In this document: in pieces, positions 8,516 through 17,065 of the stretch
How positions within the stretch are numbered: the stretch's first letter is position 1
How the letters are laid out: every line of letters starts with the position of its first letter
IMG/VR virus record: IMGVR_UViG_3300034073_005389
Span: 186,001 to 250,000 of that record
From: a virus
Length of the DNA: 64,000 nucleotides
Strand: one strand, 5' to 3'
Program-made: the position numbers and the translations under genes
Notes under the pieces: model-generated
The model's input: the letters and a program-made list of their open reading frames with translations, nothing else
Told to the model about the DNA's origin: nothing
The model's database searches: none

Positions 8516-9482
8516 TTTGTAAAATTTCTTTTGAAGAAGTCATAGCTATTTGGAATCTTTCTAAGAATCTAAAATTATCTTTAATCAAAGCATCTCCTTT
8601 ACCAGATAAATTTTCAGCGCCTACTTCATCTAGTATGATTTTAGAATCAAAATGACTGGCGACTTTGCAAGCAATTCTGGCAGGAAAATTTGCTTTTATA
8701 TTACCGCTGATGATTTGGGCAGAAGGTCTTTGAGTAGCAATGATAATAAAAATGTTAGCCCCTCTGCTTTTTTGAGCTAAATCACACAAAGCATCATGAA
8801 ATTCATTATTTTTATCTTGCAACATAAGGTTTGCAAATTCATCAATAACAAGAATTTGAGGAGTCATCCATTCTAATGAATCTCCTTTCTTTAGGAAAGA
8901 ATATCTTTGCTCCATAAGATAATGAAGAGATTTAATTAGTTGAAGTGCGGAATTATAGCTATACGCAACAGTTCTAATAGAAGAATACCCAGAAAACTCA
9001 ACTTGCTTTGGATCAACTAAATGCAAGTCAGCGATATCGTAATGTAAAATATTTGCAATAATATTATGTAATAATGTACTTTTACCAGAGCCTGTAGTTC
9101 CGGCAATAAGTAAATGAGGATTTTCTGCCAAATCCATTGTCAATAATGATCCATCAACTTTTTGACCTAGAACGCAAGGTATTTTAAAATCTTTGGTGTC
9201 AAAGATTTTAAATAAATTATAAAGAGAAAGATTATTTTTTTCTATTTTTGCAAATTCTAATCTAACCAAACCTTCTTGGTGACGGATACTGATATTCGGT
9301 TTAGATGGTGCTTTTAATAAAAGGGCGATTTCGTCGCTATATTTTGTAATATCTTTGATCTTAGCAGTTGGCTGAAGAACTAAATCATAATAAAAATAGT
9401 TGCCTACTTCTTGATAGTTAGTGCAACTAGCTTTAATTTTATAGGAATTAAGAATATTGTTTAAATTTAAAATTTGATGCAT
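8487..9482 (-). CDS. FtsK/SpoIIIE-like DNA translocase
   Basis: About 331 residues. The motor shows Walker A GTTGSGKST (about residues 128-136), HLVDPKQVEFSGY, Walker B ILVIDEFANLM and the IIATQRPSA sensor strand, all diagnostic of the FtsK/SpoIIIE/VirB4 group. The N-terminal ~110 residues are small, with no membrane segments and no C-terminal gamma domain, so this is a soluble motor. Genome handling or segregation is plausible. The ATG at 9500 overlaps the predicted -10 box; the ATG at 9482 lies about 7 bases past the predicted transcription start and is preferred. Confidence 0.85.
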   Translation of the reverse strand: MHQILNLNNILNSYKIKASCTNYQEVGNYFYYDLVLQPTAKIKDITKYSDEIALLLKAPSKPNISIRHQEGLVRLEFAKIEKNNLSLYNLFKIFDTKDFKIPCVLGQKVDGSLLTMDLAENPHLLIAGTTGSGKSTLLHNIIANILHYDIADLHLVDPKQVEFSGYSSIRTVAYSYNSALQLIKSLHYLMEQRYSFLKKGDSLEWMTPQILVIDEFANLMLQDKNNEFHDALCDLAQKSRGANIFIIIATQRPSAQIISGNIKANFPARIACKVASHFDSKIILDEVGAENLSGKGDALIKDNFRFLERFQIAMTSSKEILQNERKYKIYS

Positions 9483-9495
9483 GTATGGTAAAGAT

Positions 9496-9523
9496 ACCAT
9501 AATTTTTTAAAATTATGCGTCAA
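9496..9523 (-). promoter_or_regulatory. Promoter of the FtsK-like operon
   Basis: TTGACG (9523-9518), a 16-bp spacer and TATGGT (9501-9496). Upstream of the -35 is a TATTTT-A-AAAATA inverted repeat (9533-9545) overlapping the previous stop codon. The spacer is itself palindromic (CATAATTTT, AA, AAAATTATG). Confidence 0.6.
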
Positions 9524-9531
9524 GAGGGCAG

Positions 9532-9936
9532 TTATTTTAAAAATAGGTTGTATTTTTCTGCAAAAATTTTTTTTAGCTGTTTGTGATTTGGCTTAATCAA
9601 GCCAACTGAATTACCAATTTTAACATTAGATTGTTCCATTGTTCCATATGGAAACTCTATTACTAAGTCACTAAAAGAATTGTCTCCGATAGTAGCAGTA
9701 CTATTAGGAACGCCTTTACAAATTTGTGTAATTTCTCCATTATTACAAAAAACTATGTCTAATGGGCTTGGTGTATTTTTCATCCAGAATTTATTAACTC
9801 TAGGAGATGCATAAACAAAAGACATAATTGGCGGAGGCCAAGGTTGACGCATAAGACCTTTAGCTTGTTCTTGATCAGAAATAGCTAATAAAGTAGGAAA
9901 TATGTACTCTGAAATATAAACATATCCAGTTTCCAT
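9532..9936 (-). CDS. DUF192 family protein
   Basis: 134 residues matching DUF192: AKGLMRQPWP, an MSFVYA strand, FWMKNTPSPLDIVF and a GEITQIC strand in order. DUF192 proteins are small beta-rich proteins, often exported in bacteria, of unresolved biochemical role. No signal peptide is seen, so this one should be cytoplasmic. It is 2 bases from the upstream 487-residue gene and ends just before the FtsK-like promoter. Confidence 0.8.
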   Translation of the reverse strand: METGYVYISEYIFPTLLAISDQEQAKGLMRQPWPPPIMSFVYASPRVNKFWMKNTPSPLDIVFCNNGEITQICKGVPNSTATIGDNSFSDLVIEFPYGTMEQSNVKIGNSVGLIKPNHKQLKKIFAEKYNLFLK

Positions 9937-9938
9937 AA

Positions 9939-11402
9939 TTAATCCTTAGGTCTATATTGTCTAGTTATATGAGTTACTTTATCTCTAGTTTCTCTTTCTA
10001 ATATTCTTCTTCTTTCATCAGGAGAGGCTCCTGGATACAATATTTCATAATATTTACTTTTCATTTGCTTAATTTTATCGTCAATTAAAGCAAAATTACG
10101 AATTAATAAATCTGAATTAAATTCTTTTTCTAATGCATCCATGGATTCATCAATCAATGAATTGGCTTCATCGGATAATTGAATTAGCTCTACGCTAACA
10201 GCCACTCTTAAAGCTTCACTAGAATCTTCGGTGGTAAAGGTTGCTACTGATAATAAGTTATTAACTTTATTTTGATCGTCAAAAACATTATTTTCGTCTG
10301 GATTATTACTTAAATCCTCTTCGTCTTGTTGCTCTTCTTCTTTTGCTTTACTTTCTTCTACATTACGTTTAAGCCTCTCAAATGCATTAACTACGTTTTG
10401 AACTAAAACTTTGTCAGATTTATCATCAGCTTCACTAAATATGTTAATACTCTTAAGAAGTCTGTTATATAGTTTTCTTAATTCTAAGTTACTCAAACTA
10501 GGCGATAAAGCTCTAGCAAGATCGTCTATGTCATGGACAGTTTTTTTGTTTCTGTTTATAACAAGTTCTTTAACCTCATCAGGGGTGGGTTGATCGATAG
10601 GCGTAGATGAATCTTTGGAGGATGGTGCAGGGGCTGGCGTAGCGACTGGTGTAGCTGCTGGTGTAGCGGCAGGTTCTGTAGTAGGTGGTGGTTTTTCTTT
10701 TTCTTTTTTCTTATCTTGATCTGATTTAGGCTTTGCGGGCTCAGATTGTAAAGACTCTTTAATAGTTTCTAAAGAAACTCCTGAAGCAGCAGCAATTAAA
10801 TTAATTATTGAATTCCAATTTGACTCAATATTTAAAAATATTGATTTAGCATTTTTTACATCTTCTGTTGAAGGAGTGAATCTGTATAAATATCCTTTAC
10901 CTAATTTTCTTTCAAATTTCCTAATATCTCTATATAGTTGAAGCAAAGAATCTAATAAAGACATTCTATAGATGCGTTGCTTCCCGCCTTGCCCCCAACC
11001 AAAAGGACCAAAAGTAGGAGTAAGTAATTTAGTAAAAAATCTAGAAAAAATATTAGAAGCTTCAACAGTTAAAACTCCTTCATAATTTTCAATAGCTGCT
11101 GTTTTTTTCTTTTTTCTATTTTTAGAATAAGAGTCTTGCTCTTGTGTTATTTTTTCTGCTTTTTGAGCAATAGAGTTATACTTATTAGTTAAATTAGAAA
11201 TAATATCAACTGGATTACCAGGAATTGGTTCAATAATTTTAGATTTTTCTTGAAAAAAAACGCTAGGAGAGCCATTTATTAATTTTTTAAAATTAATAAC
11301 ATCATGAATTAATTCTGATACTTCTTTATTCCATTCTTGTTTATTCTGCCTTAGCTGTTCTTGAGCAGGATCAGAAGATGGTTTTCTAGCATATTTATTC
11401 AT
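9939..11402 (-). CDS. Hypothetical protein with Pro/Ala-rich linker
   Basis: 487 residues, not recognised. The N-terminal ~210 residues look helical (RKFERKLGKGYLYRFTPS). A Lys/Glu then Pro/Ala/Thr-rich linker spans about 225-270, with repeated AAPTPAAT-like units. The C-terminal ~200 residues are charged helices with an acidic run. No catalytic motif is visible. A scaffold or structural role is possible; nothing around it (ClpP genes upstream, DUF192 downstream) settles this. Confidence 0.5.
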   Translation of the reverse strand: MNKYARKPSSDPAQEQLRQNKQEWNKEVSELIHDVINFKKLINGSPSVFFQEKSKIIEPIPGNPVDIISNLTNKYNSIAQKAEKITQEQDSYSKNRKKKKTAAIENYEGVLTVEASNIFSRFFTKLLTPTFGPFGWGQGGKQRIYRMSLLDSLLQLYRDIRKFERKLGKGYLYRFTPSTEDVKNAKSIFLNIESNWNSIINLIAAASGVSLETIKESLQSEPAKPKSDQDKKKEKEKPPPTTEPAATPAATPVATPAPAPSSKDSSTPIDQPTPDEVKELVINRNKKTVHDIDDLARALSPSLSNLELRKLYNRLLKSINIFSEADDKSDKVLVQNVVNAFERLKRNVEESKAKEEEQQDEEDLSNNPDENNVFDDQNKVNNLLSVATFTTEDSSEALRVAVSVELIQLSDEANSLIDESMDALEKEFNSDLLIRNFALIDDKIKQMKSKYYEILYPGASPDERRRILERETRDKVTHITRQYRPKD

Positions 11403-11429
11403 ACCTCAATAACATTTTATTGACTGATT

Positions 11430-12017
11430 TCAGATAATCTGGTCAATTAAACCATACTGCAAAGCTTGCTTAGCATCCATCCAAACATCTTGCTTACAAT
11501 CTTCTTTTAGTTTTTCTAGTGGATGACCTGTATGCTGAGCTAAAATTTTCATAATATTATCATTATTTTCTTTAATAAAATCATAATAATTTTTTGAATT
11601 TATAATATCTTGACCTGGTAAAGGAAATGCGAACTGAATACCATGAATCATGATTTTGGATGACTTCATAGCATATCTTTCTCCTTTTGCTCCGGCAGCC
11701 AAAATAACTGCACCGGCAGAATAAGCTTTACCGGCACATATTGTTTTAACTGGAGCTGAAATCATCTGCATTACATCATAAATATTAGCTAATCCAGCGG
11801 CATCTCCACCATTTGAATGTATATAAATGGTAATTGGTTCTTCATGATTTTCGTTATCATAATAAAGTAATAAGGCAGCTAGTTCGGCAGCACTTTGTTT
11901 AGTAACATCTTCAGATAAGAAGATCATTCTATCTTTAGTTAATCTAATATATGTTTCTGCATACCCGGCTAATGGATTTTTAGCGGCATCATGATCTTGT
12001 AAAGAATGTTTCTTCAT
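11430..12017 (-). CDS. clpP: ClpP-like serine protease, catalytic triad intact
   Basis: 195 residues, normal ClpP length. The oxyanion strand (HSNGGDAAG), nucleophile elbow AYSAGA with Ser100, MIHG with His125 and Asp177 in KQDVWMDAKQA align with the ClpP Ser-His-Asp triad, so it should be an active peptidase subunit. ClpP forms a tetradecameric chamber fed by ClpX or ClpA; no Clp ATPase gene is seen here, so it would rely on host or distant phage ATPases. It lies 6 bases downstream of a paralogue that lacks the triad, suggesting a mixed ring. Confidence 0.88.
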   Translation of the reverse strand: MKKHSLQDHDAAKNPLAGYAETYIRLTKDRMIFLSEDVTKQSAAELAALLLYYDNENHEEPITIYIHSNGGDAAGLANIYDVMQMISAPVKTICAGKAYSAGAVILAAGAKGERYAMKSSKIMIHGIQFAFPLPGQDIINSKNYYDFIKENNDNIMKILAQHTGHPLEKLKEDCKQDVWMDAKQALQYGLIDQII

Positions 12018-12023
12018 AAACCC

Positions 12024-12608
12024 TCATTTAGAAATAGAAATAACTTTGTCAATCAAACCATACTTTACAGCTTGATTTGCGTTCATAAACACTGTTCTTT
12101 CAAAATCTTCCATTACTTGTTTAAGTGGTTTATTACAAGATTTAGAAAAAATCTCCATCATTCTTTTGTTATCTGACATAGATTGGTCTAATATTTTCTT
12201 AGCGTCTGTTAAATTAGAATTAGAATACCAATCGTGTACTAATTGTCCTGCTGAAATAACAGAATTTTTAGTAGCGAATCTCATTCCAGGAGTTCCGCCT
12301 GCCAGAATAATAGCAGCCTCATCCATGGCAGAGCCAATACAAACAGTTTCAATAGGCGATTCAATCATAGACATGATATCATAAATCATTAATGCGTTAC
12401 GAATATCACCTCCATCAGAATTAATAAATAATGTAATTTTTTTAGAACAATCCTCTGCATCTTTTAGCAGAAGAGTTGCAACAATATCTGTGGCTAAATT
12501 ATCAGTAATTTGATTACATAAAAATAAAATTCTATCATTGGCTAATTTTTGATATACGTCAATAGCAATATCACCATTTTCGGTGTTTTCAATAACTAAT
12601 GTATTCAA
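12024..12608 (-). CDS. ClpR-like inactive ClpP paralogue
   Basis: 194 residues with the same fold landmarks as its neighbour (INSDGGDIRNALMIYD, ANQAVKYGLIDKV), but all three catalytic positions differ. The Ser position is Asp96 (GSAMDEAA), the His position falls in SAGQ, and the Asp position is Thr172 (ERTVFM). This resembles ClpR subunits of cyanobacteria and plastids, which join rings with active ClpP and tune them. The start is TTG, inside a TTGA overlap with the DksA-like stop, with AGAGG about 9 bases upstream. Co-assembly with the active subunit is inferred. Confidence 0.83.
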   Translation of the reverse strand: MNTLVIENTENGDIAIDVYQKLANDRILFLCNQITDNLATDIVATLLLKDAEDCSKKITLFINSDGGDIRNALMIYDIMSMIESPIETVCIGSAMDEAAIILAGGTPGMRFATKNSVISAGQLVHDWYSNSNLTDAKKILDQSMSDNKRMMEIFSKSCNKPLKQVMEDFERTVFMNANQAVKYGLIDKVISISK

Positions 12609-12964
12609 GGAATTGACCTCTTTCTTTGTTTTTCTTCTTTTTCTCTAATTTCTGCACATACTACACAAGTAGTAAAATATGGATTAATTTCTAATCTTTT
12701 ATGAGGAATTTCCTCTTCACAATCTTCACAAAGACCATAATTACAGTTATCAATTTTAGCAAGAGCCTCTTCAATTTTATTAATTTTATTCTTTTTAAGA
12801 ATAAGAAGTTGAGTGGCTGTGCCCATTAACATATTGCCTTGAATTTCATCGGTCTCATCTCCATCAATATCTACGCCGATATCATTCATAATTTGAGAAT
12901 ACAATATGTCTTTTTGAGACAATAAATCTTCTTTGATTTTTAAAATAAATTGCTTATTTAACAT
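12605..12964 (-). CDS. DksA/TraR-type C4 zinc-finger protein
   Basis: 119 residues. The C-terminal motif CNYGLCEDC ... TTCVVCAEI is the DksA/TraR C4 zinc finger, preceded by an ~80-residue helical part. Family members insert a coiled coil into the RNA polymerase secondary channel and mimic or assist ppGpp; phage TraR-like proteins redirect host transcription. The acidic tip residues cannot be assigned with confidence. It overlaps the ClpR-like gene by 4 bases. Confidence 0.8.
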   Translation of the reverse strand: MLNKQFILKIKEDLLSQKDILYSQIMNDIGVDIDGDETDEIQGNMLMGTATQLLILKKNKINKIEEALAKIDNCNYGLCEDCEEEIPHKRLEINPYFTTCVVCAEIREKEEKQRKRSIP

Positions 12965-13329
12965 TATTCAAACCTTAAATCTATAATAGGTACAATGGTT
13001 GTGTTTTTATTAGAATCTTTGCTACTATTTAAATTTTTTAAAAAAACTAAAAATGCATGATTTTCTGGGCTTTCAAGAAAAAATGCATTCACTTTCCAAT
13101 CCTGATAAATAGCTGGTTTAATAATTCCATTAAATTTTAAATTTACAGGAGTAGGAGGAGCATGTACTTTTTTTCTTAAAAAAGGACCTTCTATTTGAGA
13201 GGGTATTAATCCATATTTTTGTTTATACATAGATACTGCTTCTTTTTCTGAAAGAGCAGTTATTGATTCCATCAATAATTTTTCTTGTACAATAGCGGCA
13301 CAAACATAAAAAATAGGTTTTTTACTCAC
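12964..13329 (-). CDS. Hypothetical protein
   Basis: 121 residues, not recognised. An N-terminal alpha/beta part (FYVCAAIVQEKLLMESI, then EAVSMYKQKYGLIPSQIEGPF) is followed by a beta-rich region. The pattern resembles small phage proteins whose sequence indexes residues onto a short alpha-beta fold, but no function is known. It shares one base with the DksA-like gene and overlaps the HU-like gene by 8 bases. Confidence 0.5.
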   Translation of the reverse strand: MSKKPIFYVCAAIVQEKLLMESITALSEKEAVSMYKQKYGLIPSQIEGPFLRKKVHAPPTPVNLKFNGIIKPAIYQDWKVNAFFLESPENHAFLVFLKNLNSSKDSNKNTTIVPIIDLRFE

Positions 13330-13666
13330 TATCCTTACCTATATTATTTTTAATCATCTTGTCAATATCCAAGAAACTTATTAATTTCTTTTTGAATTTA
13401 TTGGCAACTTTAAAAAATATTTTTCTTTTACTTCTAGTAATAAGATGTTTGTTTCTAAATTTAATAAAATATTTTCTAGGAGCAGTTCTTTTTACTCCAA
13501 AAATTCCTAGATTAATAATCTTAAATTCTTTATCTTGCCTAATATCTTTAGATAATTCATCAAATAATATTGCTATTACACTAAAAACATGATGATGATT
13601 AATTTTTCTTTTAATTTTTTTATTTACATATTTATACAGCGCAACCCTATCAATTTTTTTGATCAT
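13322..13666 (-). CDS. HU/IHF-like DNA-binding protein
   Basis: About 114 residues, close to HU length. The VFSVIAILFDELSKDI helix, IINLGIFGVKRTAPRKY arm and a C-terminal basic FKVANKFKKKL segment follow the HU/IHF layout. HU-type dimers bend and compact DNA. The ATG at 13666 is chosen because AAGGA lies 7 bases upstream and it forms an ATGA overlap with the previous stop. A second HU-like gene lies at 15261-15605. Confidence 0.72.
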   Translation of the reverse strand: MIKKIDRVALYKYVNKKIKRKINHHHVFSVIAILFDELSKDIRQDKEFKIINLGIFGVKRTAPRKYFIKFRNKHLITRSKRKIFFKVANKFKKKLISFLDIDKMIKNNIGKDSE

Positions 13667-14004
13667 ACTTTTGTCCTTGACCATAAGATCCTGCCTTTAC
13701 CAAAAGAAGGATCTAAATATTTTTTATAATTTTCGTGAACAATTTTCCTATTTTCAAACCTAGAAACAATTCTTGTTTTAAAGAAAACTGAATTATTTAG
13801 CAACTCATCTGAGATGATATATTTTTTGTGTTTATTTATACATTTTTCACATAAACCATTAAATATATTATCAGAAGCAAATAAATTATGGGGAGAGTTT
13901 TTTTCTATATATTTGCCGCAAAAAGTAGAATACTTTTTATCAAAATTAAATTTTAAATTAACAATATGTGGAAAGTCATTATTATCTGTAATAAAGCAAA
14001 ACAT
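13663..14004 (-). CDS. Hypothetical Cys-containing protein
   Basis: 113 residues, not recognised. Cys residues at STFCGKY and GLCEKCINKH suggest one zinc site. The C-terminal end is basic. It follows the preceding gene immediately and overlaps the HU-like start by 4 bases. Confidence 0.5.
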   Translation of the reverse strand: MFCFITDNNDFPHIVNLKFNFDKKYSTFCGKYIEKNSPHNLFASDNIFNGLCEKCINKHKKYIISDELLNNSVFFKTRIVSRFENRKIVHENYKKYLDPSFGKGRILWSRTKV

Positions 14005-14478
14005 TTATACCTCTTGCAACAAGATTCTCTCAAAGTCTTGAAAGAACTCTCCTGGAGATAGGGTTTGATTATGACTATAAATCACTTTTTCATCAATTAA
14101 TTGCTTAATGCAAAAAATAACATCTTCTGTATTAATAGATTCAAATTGCAAAGAAGAAATACAAATACTTTCATTTTTTACTTTACTAAGTATTTTTTGA
14201 CAAATATGATGATTATTTATCTTAAATAAAGATAATGTTTTAGAAAAATCTTGAAAAGATTTATTTGATTTATCTAAGGAAGAAACTACTCCTAATAATT
14301 TACATCTAATTTTTTTTAGCTTTTCTACTTCTATAATTTTAGAATCTATTTCAGATATTTGATTTTTTGCAAAATCAACTATTTCATCTATAGAAAAAAT
14401 GTTATTTTTAACACAATCAGAAATAAATTGATTTAAAAAATCAACATCACTTTTTTTACCTTTAGTTTGATTCCTCAT
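14005..14478 (-). CDS. Hypothetical helical protein
   Basis: About 157 residues, not recognised; mostly helical and Lys/Ile-rich with no motif. The open frame extends upstream to 14562, but that part overlaps the previous gene by 100 bases, so the ATG at 14478 (17-base overlap) is preferred. Confidence 0.5.
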   Translation of the reverse strand: MRNQTKGKKSDVDFLNQFISDCVKNNIFSIDEIVDFAKNQISEIDSKIIEVEKLKKIRCKLLGVVSSLDKSNKSFQDFSKTLSLFKINNHHICQKILSKVKNESICISSLQFESINTEDVIFCIKQLIDEKVIYSHNQTLSPGEFFQDFERILLQEV

Positions 14479-14995
14479 AATAATTGCCATGATATTTAAT
14501 AAAACTAAGTAAATTAGCAAAATCTTGAGTATAATCCTTACATTTTTCCCAACTAAATCCAACTTGTTTTACATTTTCCATAGCAGCCAAAAAAGTAGCT
14601 TGTAAATAAATATTACAAGGCAACCACTTTTGGTTATCTACTGTTACAGCTACTAATGGTTGAGGATCAATTTCAAACTTAGAAGAATACTCTAAATAAA
14701 TTCCATATGCGGGATTATTTTGCATATGGACTAAGACAGCATAACCTAACACGCCATCTTCAGTAGAGCAATCAGCCGCCAAAATTTTTAAATATTCTCC
14801 TTCAATAAAAAATTGAGTTCCCCAAACTTTATTTTTTAAATTTGTATCTTCTATGTCAAAATTAACTGTTTCTGGTAAAAGATATTTTTTATTATTTAAA
14901 TTTTCAAATTTATTTAAATCTATATTTTGATTAGGAGATAACCCTAACCCAGAAAAAATATGATCAATAATTTCAATTGTTAATTTTTTATTCAT
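14462..14995 (-). CDS. Hypothetical protein
   Basis: 177 residues, not recognised. An alternating beta pattern in the centre (FFIEGEYLKILAADCS, LGYAVLVHMQ, AYGIYLEYSS, PLVAVTV) suggests a beta-sheet domain with helical ends. It overlaps the preceding gene by 4 bases and belongs to the 11.4-15.6 kb minus-strand run. Confidence 0.5.
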   Translation of the reverse strand: MNKKLTIEIIDHIFSGLGLSPNQNIDLNKFENLNNKKYLLPETVNFDIEDTNLKNKVWGTQFFIEGEYLKILAADCSTEDGVLGYAVLVHMQNNPAYGIYLEYSSKFEIDPQPLVAVTVDNQKWLPCNIYLQATFLAAMENVKQVGFSWEKCKDYTQDFANLLSFIKYHGNYYEESN

Positions 14996-15264
14996 CTAAA
15001 TTTTCCCAATCTAATATTAGACATTAAAGATCTAATATCTACAGGTTGTAGATTAATTTCTGGTAATTCTAATAATGATTTTTCAATATAAGATTCATAG
15101 TCAAAATTATCGCCATTTTCTCTTCTTTTACCCAATTCTTGCATACAAAGAGTCGCTAGCTCTTTATAAGAATTTAAATATCTATAGCAAACAATTATTT
15201 GACATAATTTTTCACTACTAAATGTAGGTATTTTATTTTTTGTTTCTTCTAATAAATCAATCAT
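14992..15264 (-). CDS. Hypothetical small helical protein
   Basis: 90 residues, not recognised. Helical throughout (LCQIIVCYRYLNSYKELATLCMQELGKRREN), ending in a basic IRLGKFR. It overlaps both neighbours by 4 bases, which fixes it as part of the operon started by the HU-like gene. Confidence 0.55.
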   Translation of the reverse strand: MIDLLEETKNKIPTFSSEKLCQIIVCYRYLNSYKELATLCMQELGKRRENGDNFDYESYIEKSLLELPEINLQPVDIRSLMSNIRLGKFR

Positions 15265-15605
15265 GCAGGAAGCCTCACTAGCCAGCTAGGAGAAGAAATA
15301 AATGGTCTGACACGGACATATTTTTTAGGTTTGGTAATTTTTATTCTTAAATTATTAAAAAGACCGGAAACCGTTACAATTTCTCCTCTGATTAAAAATT
15401 CTCTTATACTTTCAAATGTAGCGTTTATTATAACAGCTATTTCTGTTTTAGATACCAATGGATATCTGGCATGAATTCTTTCTATTAAATCTTCTCCTTT
15501 ATCAAACTTAATAGGATATTGTTTATTTATGGCAGAGATTACCTCATCGAATGTTGTGTTATTTAAGATAACAGAATAATTATTAAAATGTTTTATTCTT
15601 TCCAT
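15261..15605 (-). CDS. HU/IHF-like protein, divergent
   Basis: 114 residues. The segment VSKTEIAVIINATFESIREFLIRGE followed by IVTVSGLFNNLRIKITKPK fits the HU helix-helix then beta layout (the usual IxGFGxF is SGLFNNL here), with a ~45-residue N-terminal extension. It is first of the minus-strand operon, facing a divergent plus-strand gene across a 95-bp gap. DNA binding is inferred from the fold resemblance. Confidence 0.55.
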   Translation of the reverse strand: MERIKHFNNYSVILNNTTFDEVISAINKQYPIKFDKGEDLIERIHARYPLVSKTEIAVIINATFESIREFLIRGEIVTVSGLFNNLRIKITKPKKYVRVRPFISSPSWLVRLPA

Positions 15606-15700
15606 ATTGAAATTTTCCCTATAGTATAAAGCATACCTTCTCCTATAATATATATCCTCACATTTTGTCGAGAGATGATGTTTGGTGAAGGTTAGATATA
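15606..15700. promoter_or_regulatory. Divergent intergenic region
   Basis: A 95-bp AT-rich gap between diverging genes. TATAGT/TATAAT-like -10 boxes occur on both strands (for example TATAAT near 15640 on plus), but no TTGACA-like -35 at the right distance, so promoters are likely but not placed. Confidence 0.35.
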
Positions 15701-16297
15701 TTGCCTCGTATGGGCTGCGTCAATTTTAATAAAATTAAAAAAGCTTTAATAATTGGTCCTATTTATGATCAATTAGATAAATTACAAAAAATTAAAAATA
15801 TGTCAGAAAATTATGATATTACTATAATTAATGGTAGCATTTGCCATATTTTAAATAATAATCAAAAAAATAGAATTGAAAATTTTGAAAAAATTTTAAA
15901 TAAAAAAATTTATTATTTAGCTAGTGACTTAGACTATGTGTCTATGATGGAAGATGATTTTATCAAAAACTGGCTGTTAGATAAACCAAATGTAGCAAAA
16001 ATAAAATTTAATTCCGGGGTACCAGTATTGATCATGTCAGGAGGCATACCGTCTCAATTAGGTCGCTTTGGCATAGAATCAAATTTAGAAATTTCTTTCG
16101 TCACGAACCAGGGCGAGGTAGCCTGGCACCACAAATACAACGGTATGGCTGGCTACGTAATTTCTAACAATCCCTTGTCAGATGCCCCTCCAGAGTTTTT
16201 TAACTATTCAGCTAGAATAGGAATTAATTACAATAAAAATAAAATTTATTGTCAAGAAATAGAAGAATATGGATTAAAAAATACTATTTTGTTATAG
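15701..16297 (+). CDS. Possible degenerate metallophosphoesterase-like protein
   Basis: 198 residues, uncertain. The order of strands (ALIIGPIYDQLDKL, ITIINGSICH, IYYLASDLDYVSMM, VPVLIMSGGIPSQ, HHKYNGMAGYVISNNP) resembles a calcineurin-like phosphoesterase, but the DxH, GD and GNHD metal ligands are missing or altered. A TTG start at 15701 is favoured because AAGG lies 9 bases upstream; an ATG at 15710 is the alternative. One of only four plus-strand genes. Confidence 0.45.
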   Translation: MPRMGCVNFNKIKKALIIGPIYDQLDKLQKIKNMSENYDITIINGSICHILNNNQKNRIENFEKILNKKIYYLASDLDYVSMMEDDFIKNWLLDKPNVAKIKFNSGVPVLIMSGGIPSQLGRFGIESNLEISFVTNQGEVAWHHKYNGMAGYVISNNPLSDAPPEFFNYSARIGINYNKNKIYCQEIEEYGLKNTILL

Positions 16298-16341
16298 TAA
16301 TAATAATATATTTAGTAGTAAATATTTTTTAAGAGGTTTTT

Positions 16342-17043
16342 ATGGATAAATGTTGTAAGGCAGCCGCATTATATATTGCTTCATTAAAAGGATTATCTTT
16401 AATCCATCAACACAGTCATTGGACTGCTAGAGGCAGCTCTTTTTACGGAAAGCATTTGTTATTTGAAAGAATTTATGAGTCTGCTTTAGAAAATTTAGAT
16501 TTAGCAGCTGAAAAATTTATTGGCGTTTTTGGTCTAGAATGCATTGACTATGAAATGCAATCTGATTTTCTAAAAAAAGTTTTAGATAGGTTTTCTAAAT
16601 ATGAAGGCGAACCAATCGAAATGTCTTTAATGGTAGAAAAAGAATTTTTAGAATATTCTGAATATGCTTATAATTGCTTTGAAGAAGAAGATAAGCTAAC
16701 TTTAGGAATTGATGACATGATTATGTCAATCGCCAGCGAGCGCGAAGAAGCCGTTTATTTATTACAACAATCTTTAGAAGGAAAAATTTCCTTAGAAAAA
16801 GACGATGAAGAAGGTATCGAAGAAGAGGAAGAGGAGCAGGAAGAGGAGCAGGAAGAAGAGGAGGAAGAGGAAGAAGAGGAAGAGGAAGAAGAGGAGGAGG
16901 AATATCAGCCCTCTCCTATGGATGTAGGGATGTTAGATGAATTTGGGACTGACCTTGACCCTATTGACTTTGACCTAGATGATGATGATCTTAATGATGA
17001 TCTAGATTTAGATGAAGATGAAGATAATATCTTTAATTTTTAA
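16342..17043 (+). CDS. Dps/ferritin-like protein with long acidic tail
   Basis: 233 residues. Residues ~1-155 look like a ferritin-like four-helix bundle of the Dps type: HQHSHWTARGSSFYGKH, then a YESALENLDLAAEKFIGVFG helix with the typical H, D and E positions. Residues ~156-233 are almost entirely Asp and Glu, including a run of more than 20 Glu coded by GAAGAG repeats. Dps proteins store iron and guard DNA; the acidic tail is not a Dps feature and could mimic DNA or bind cations. AAGAGG precedes the ATG, and a strong terminator follows the stop. Confidence 0.65.
   Translation: MDKCCKAAALYIASLKGLSLIHQHSHWTARGSSFYGKHLLFERIYESALENLDLAAEKFIGVFGLECIDYEMQSDFLKKVLDRFSKYEGEPIEMSLMVEKEFLEYSEYAYNCFEEEDKLTLGIDDMIMSIASEREEAVYLLQQSLEGKISLEKDDEEGIEEEEEEQEEEQEEEEEEEEEEEEEEEEEYQPSPMDVGMLDEFGTDLDPIDFDLDDDDLNDDLDLDEDEDNIFNF
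16804..16905 (+). repeat. GAA/GAG/GAGGAA codon repeat
   Basis: A purine-only low-complexity stretch that encodes the poly-Glu part of the Dps-like tail. It is a coding repeat and not a CRISPR or origin iteron. Confidence 0.7.
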
Positions 17044-17065
17044 AGAAAAATAGCTAATATAGTAA

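Noticed and set aside
16804-16905. Origin iteron or CRISPR repeat
   Set aside because: The purine repeat is in frame and encodes the acidic tail; no spacers are present.
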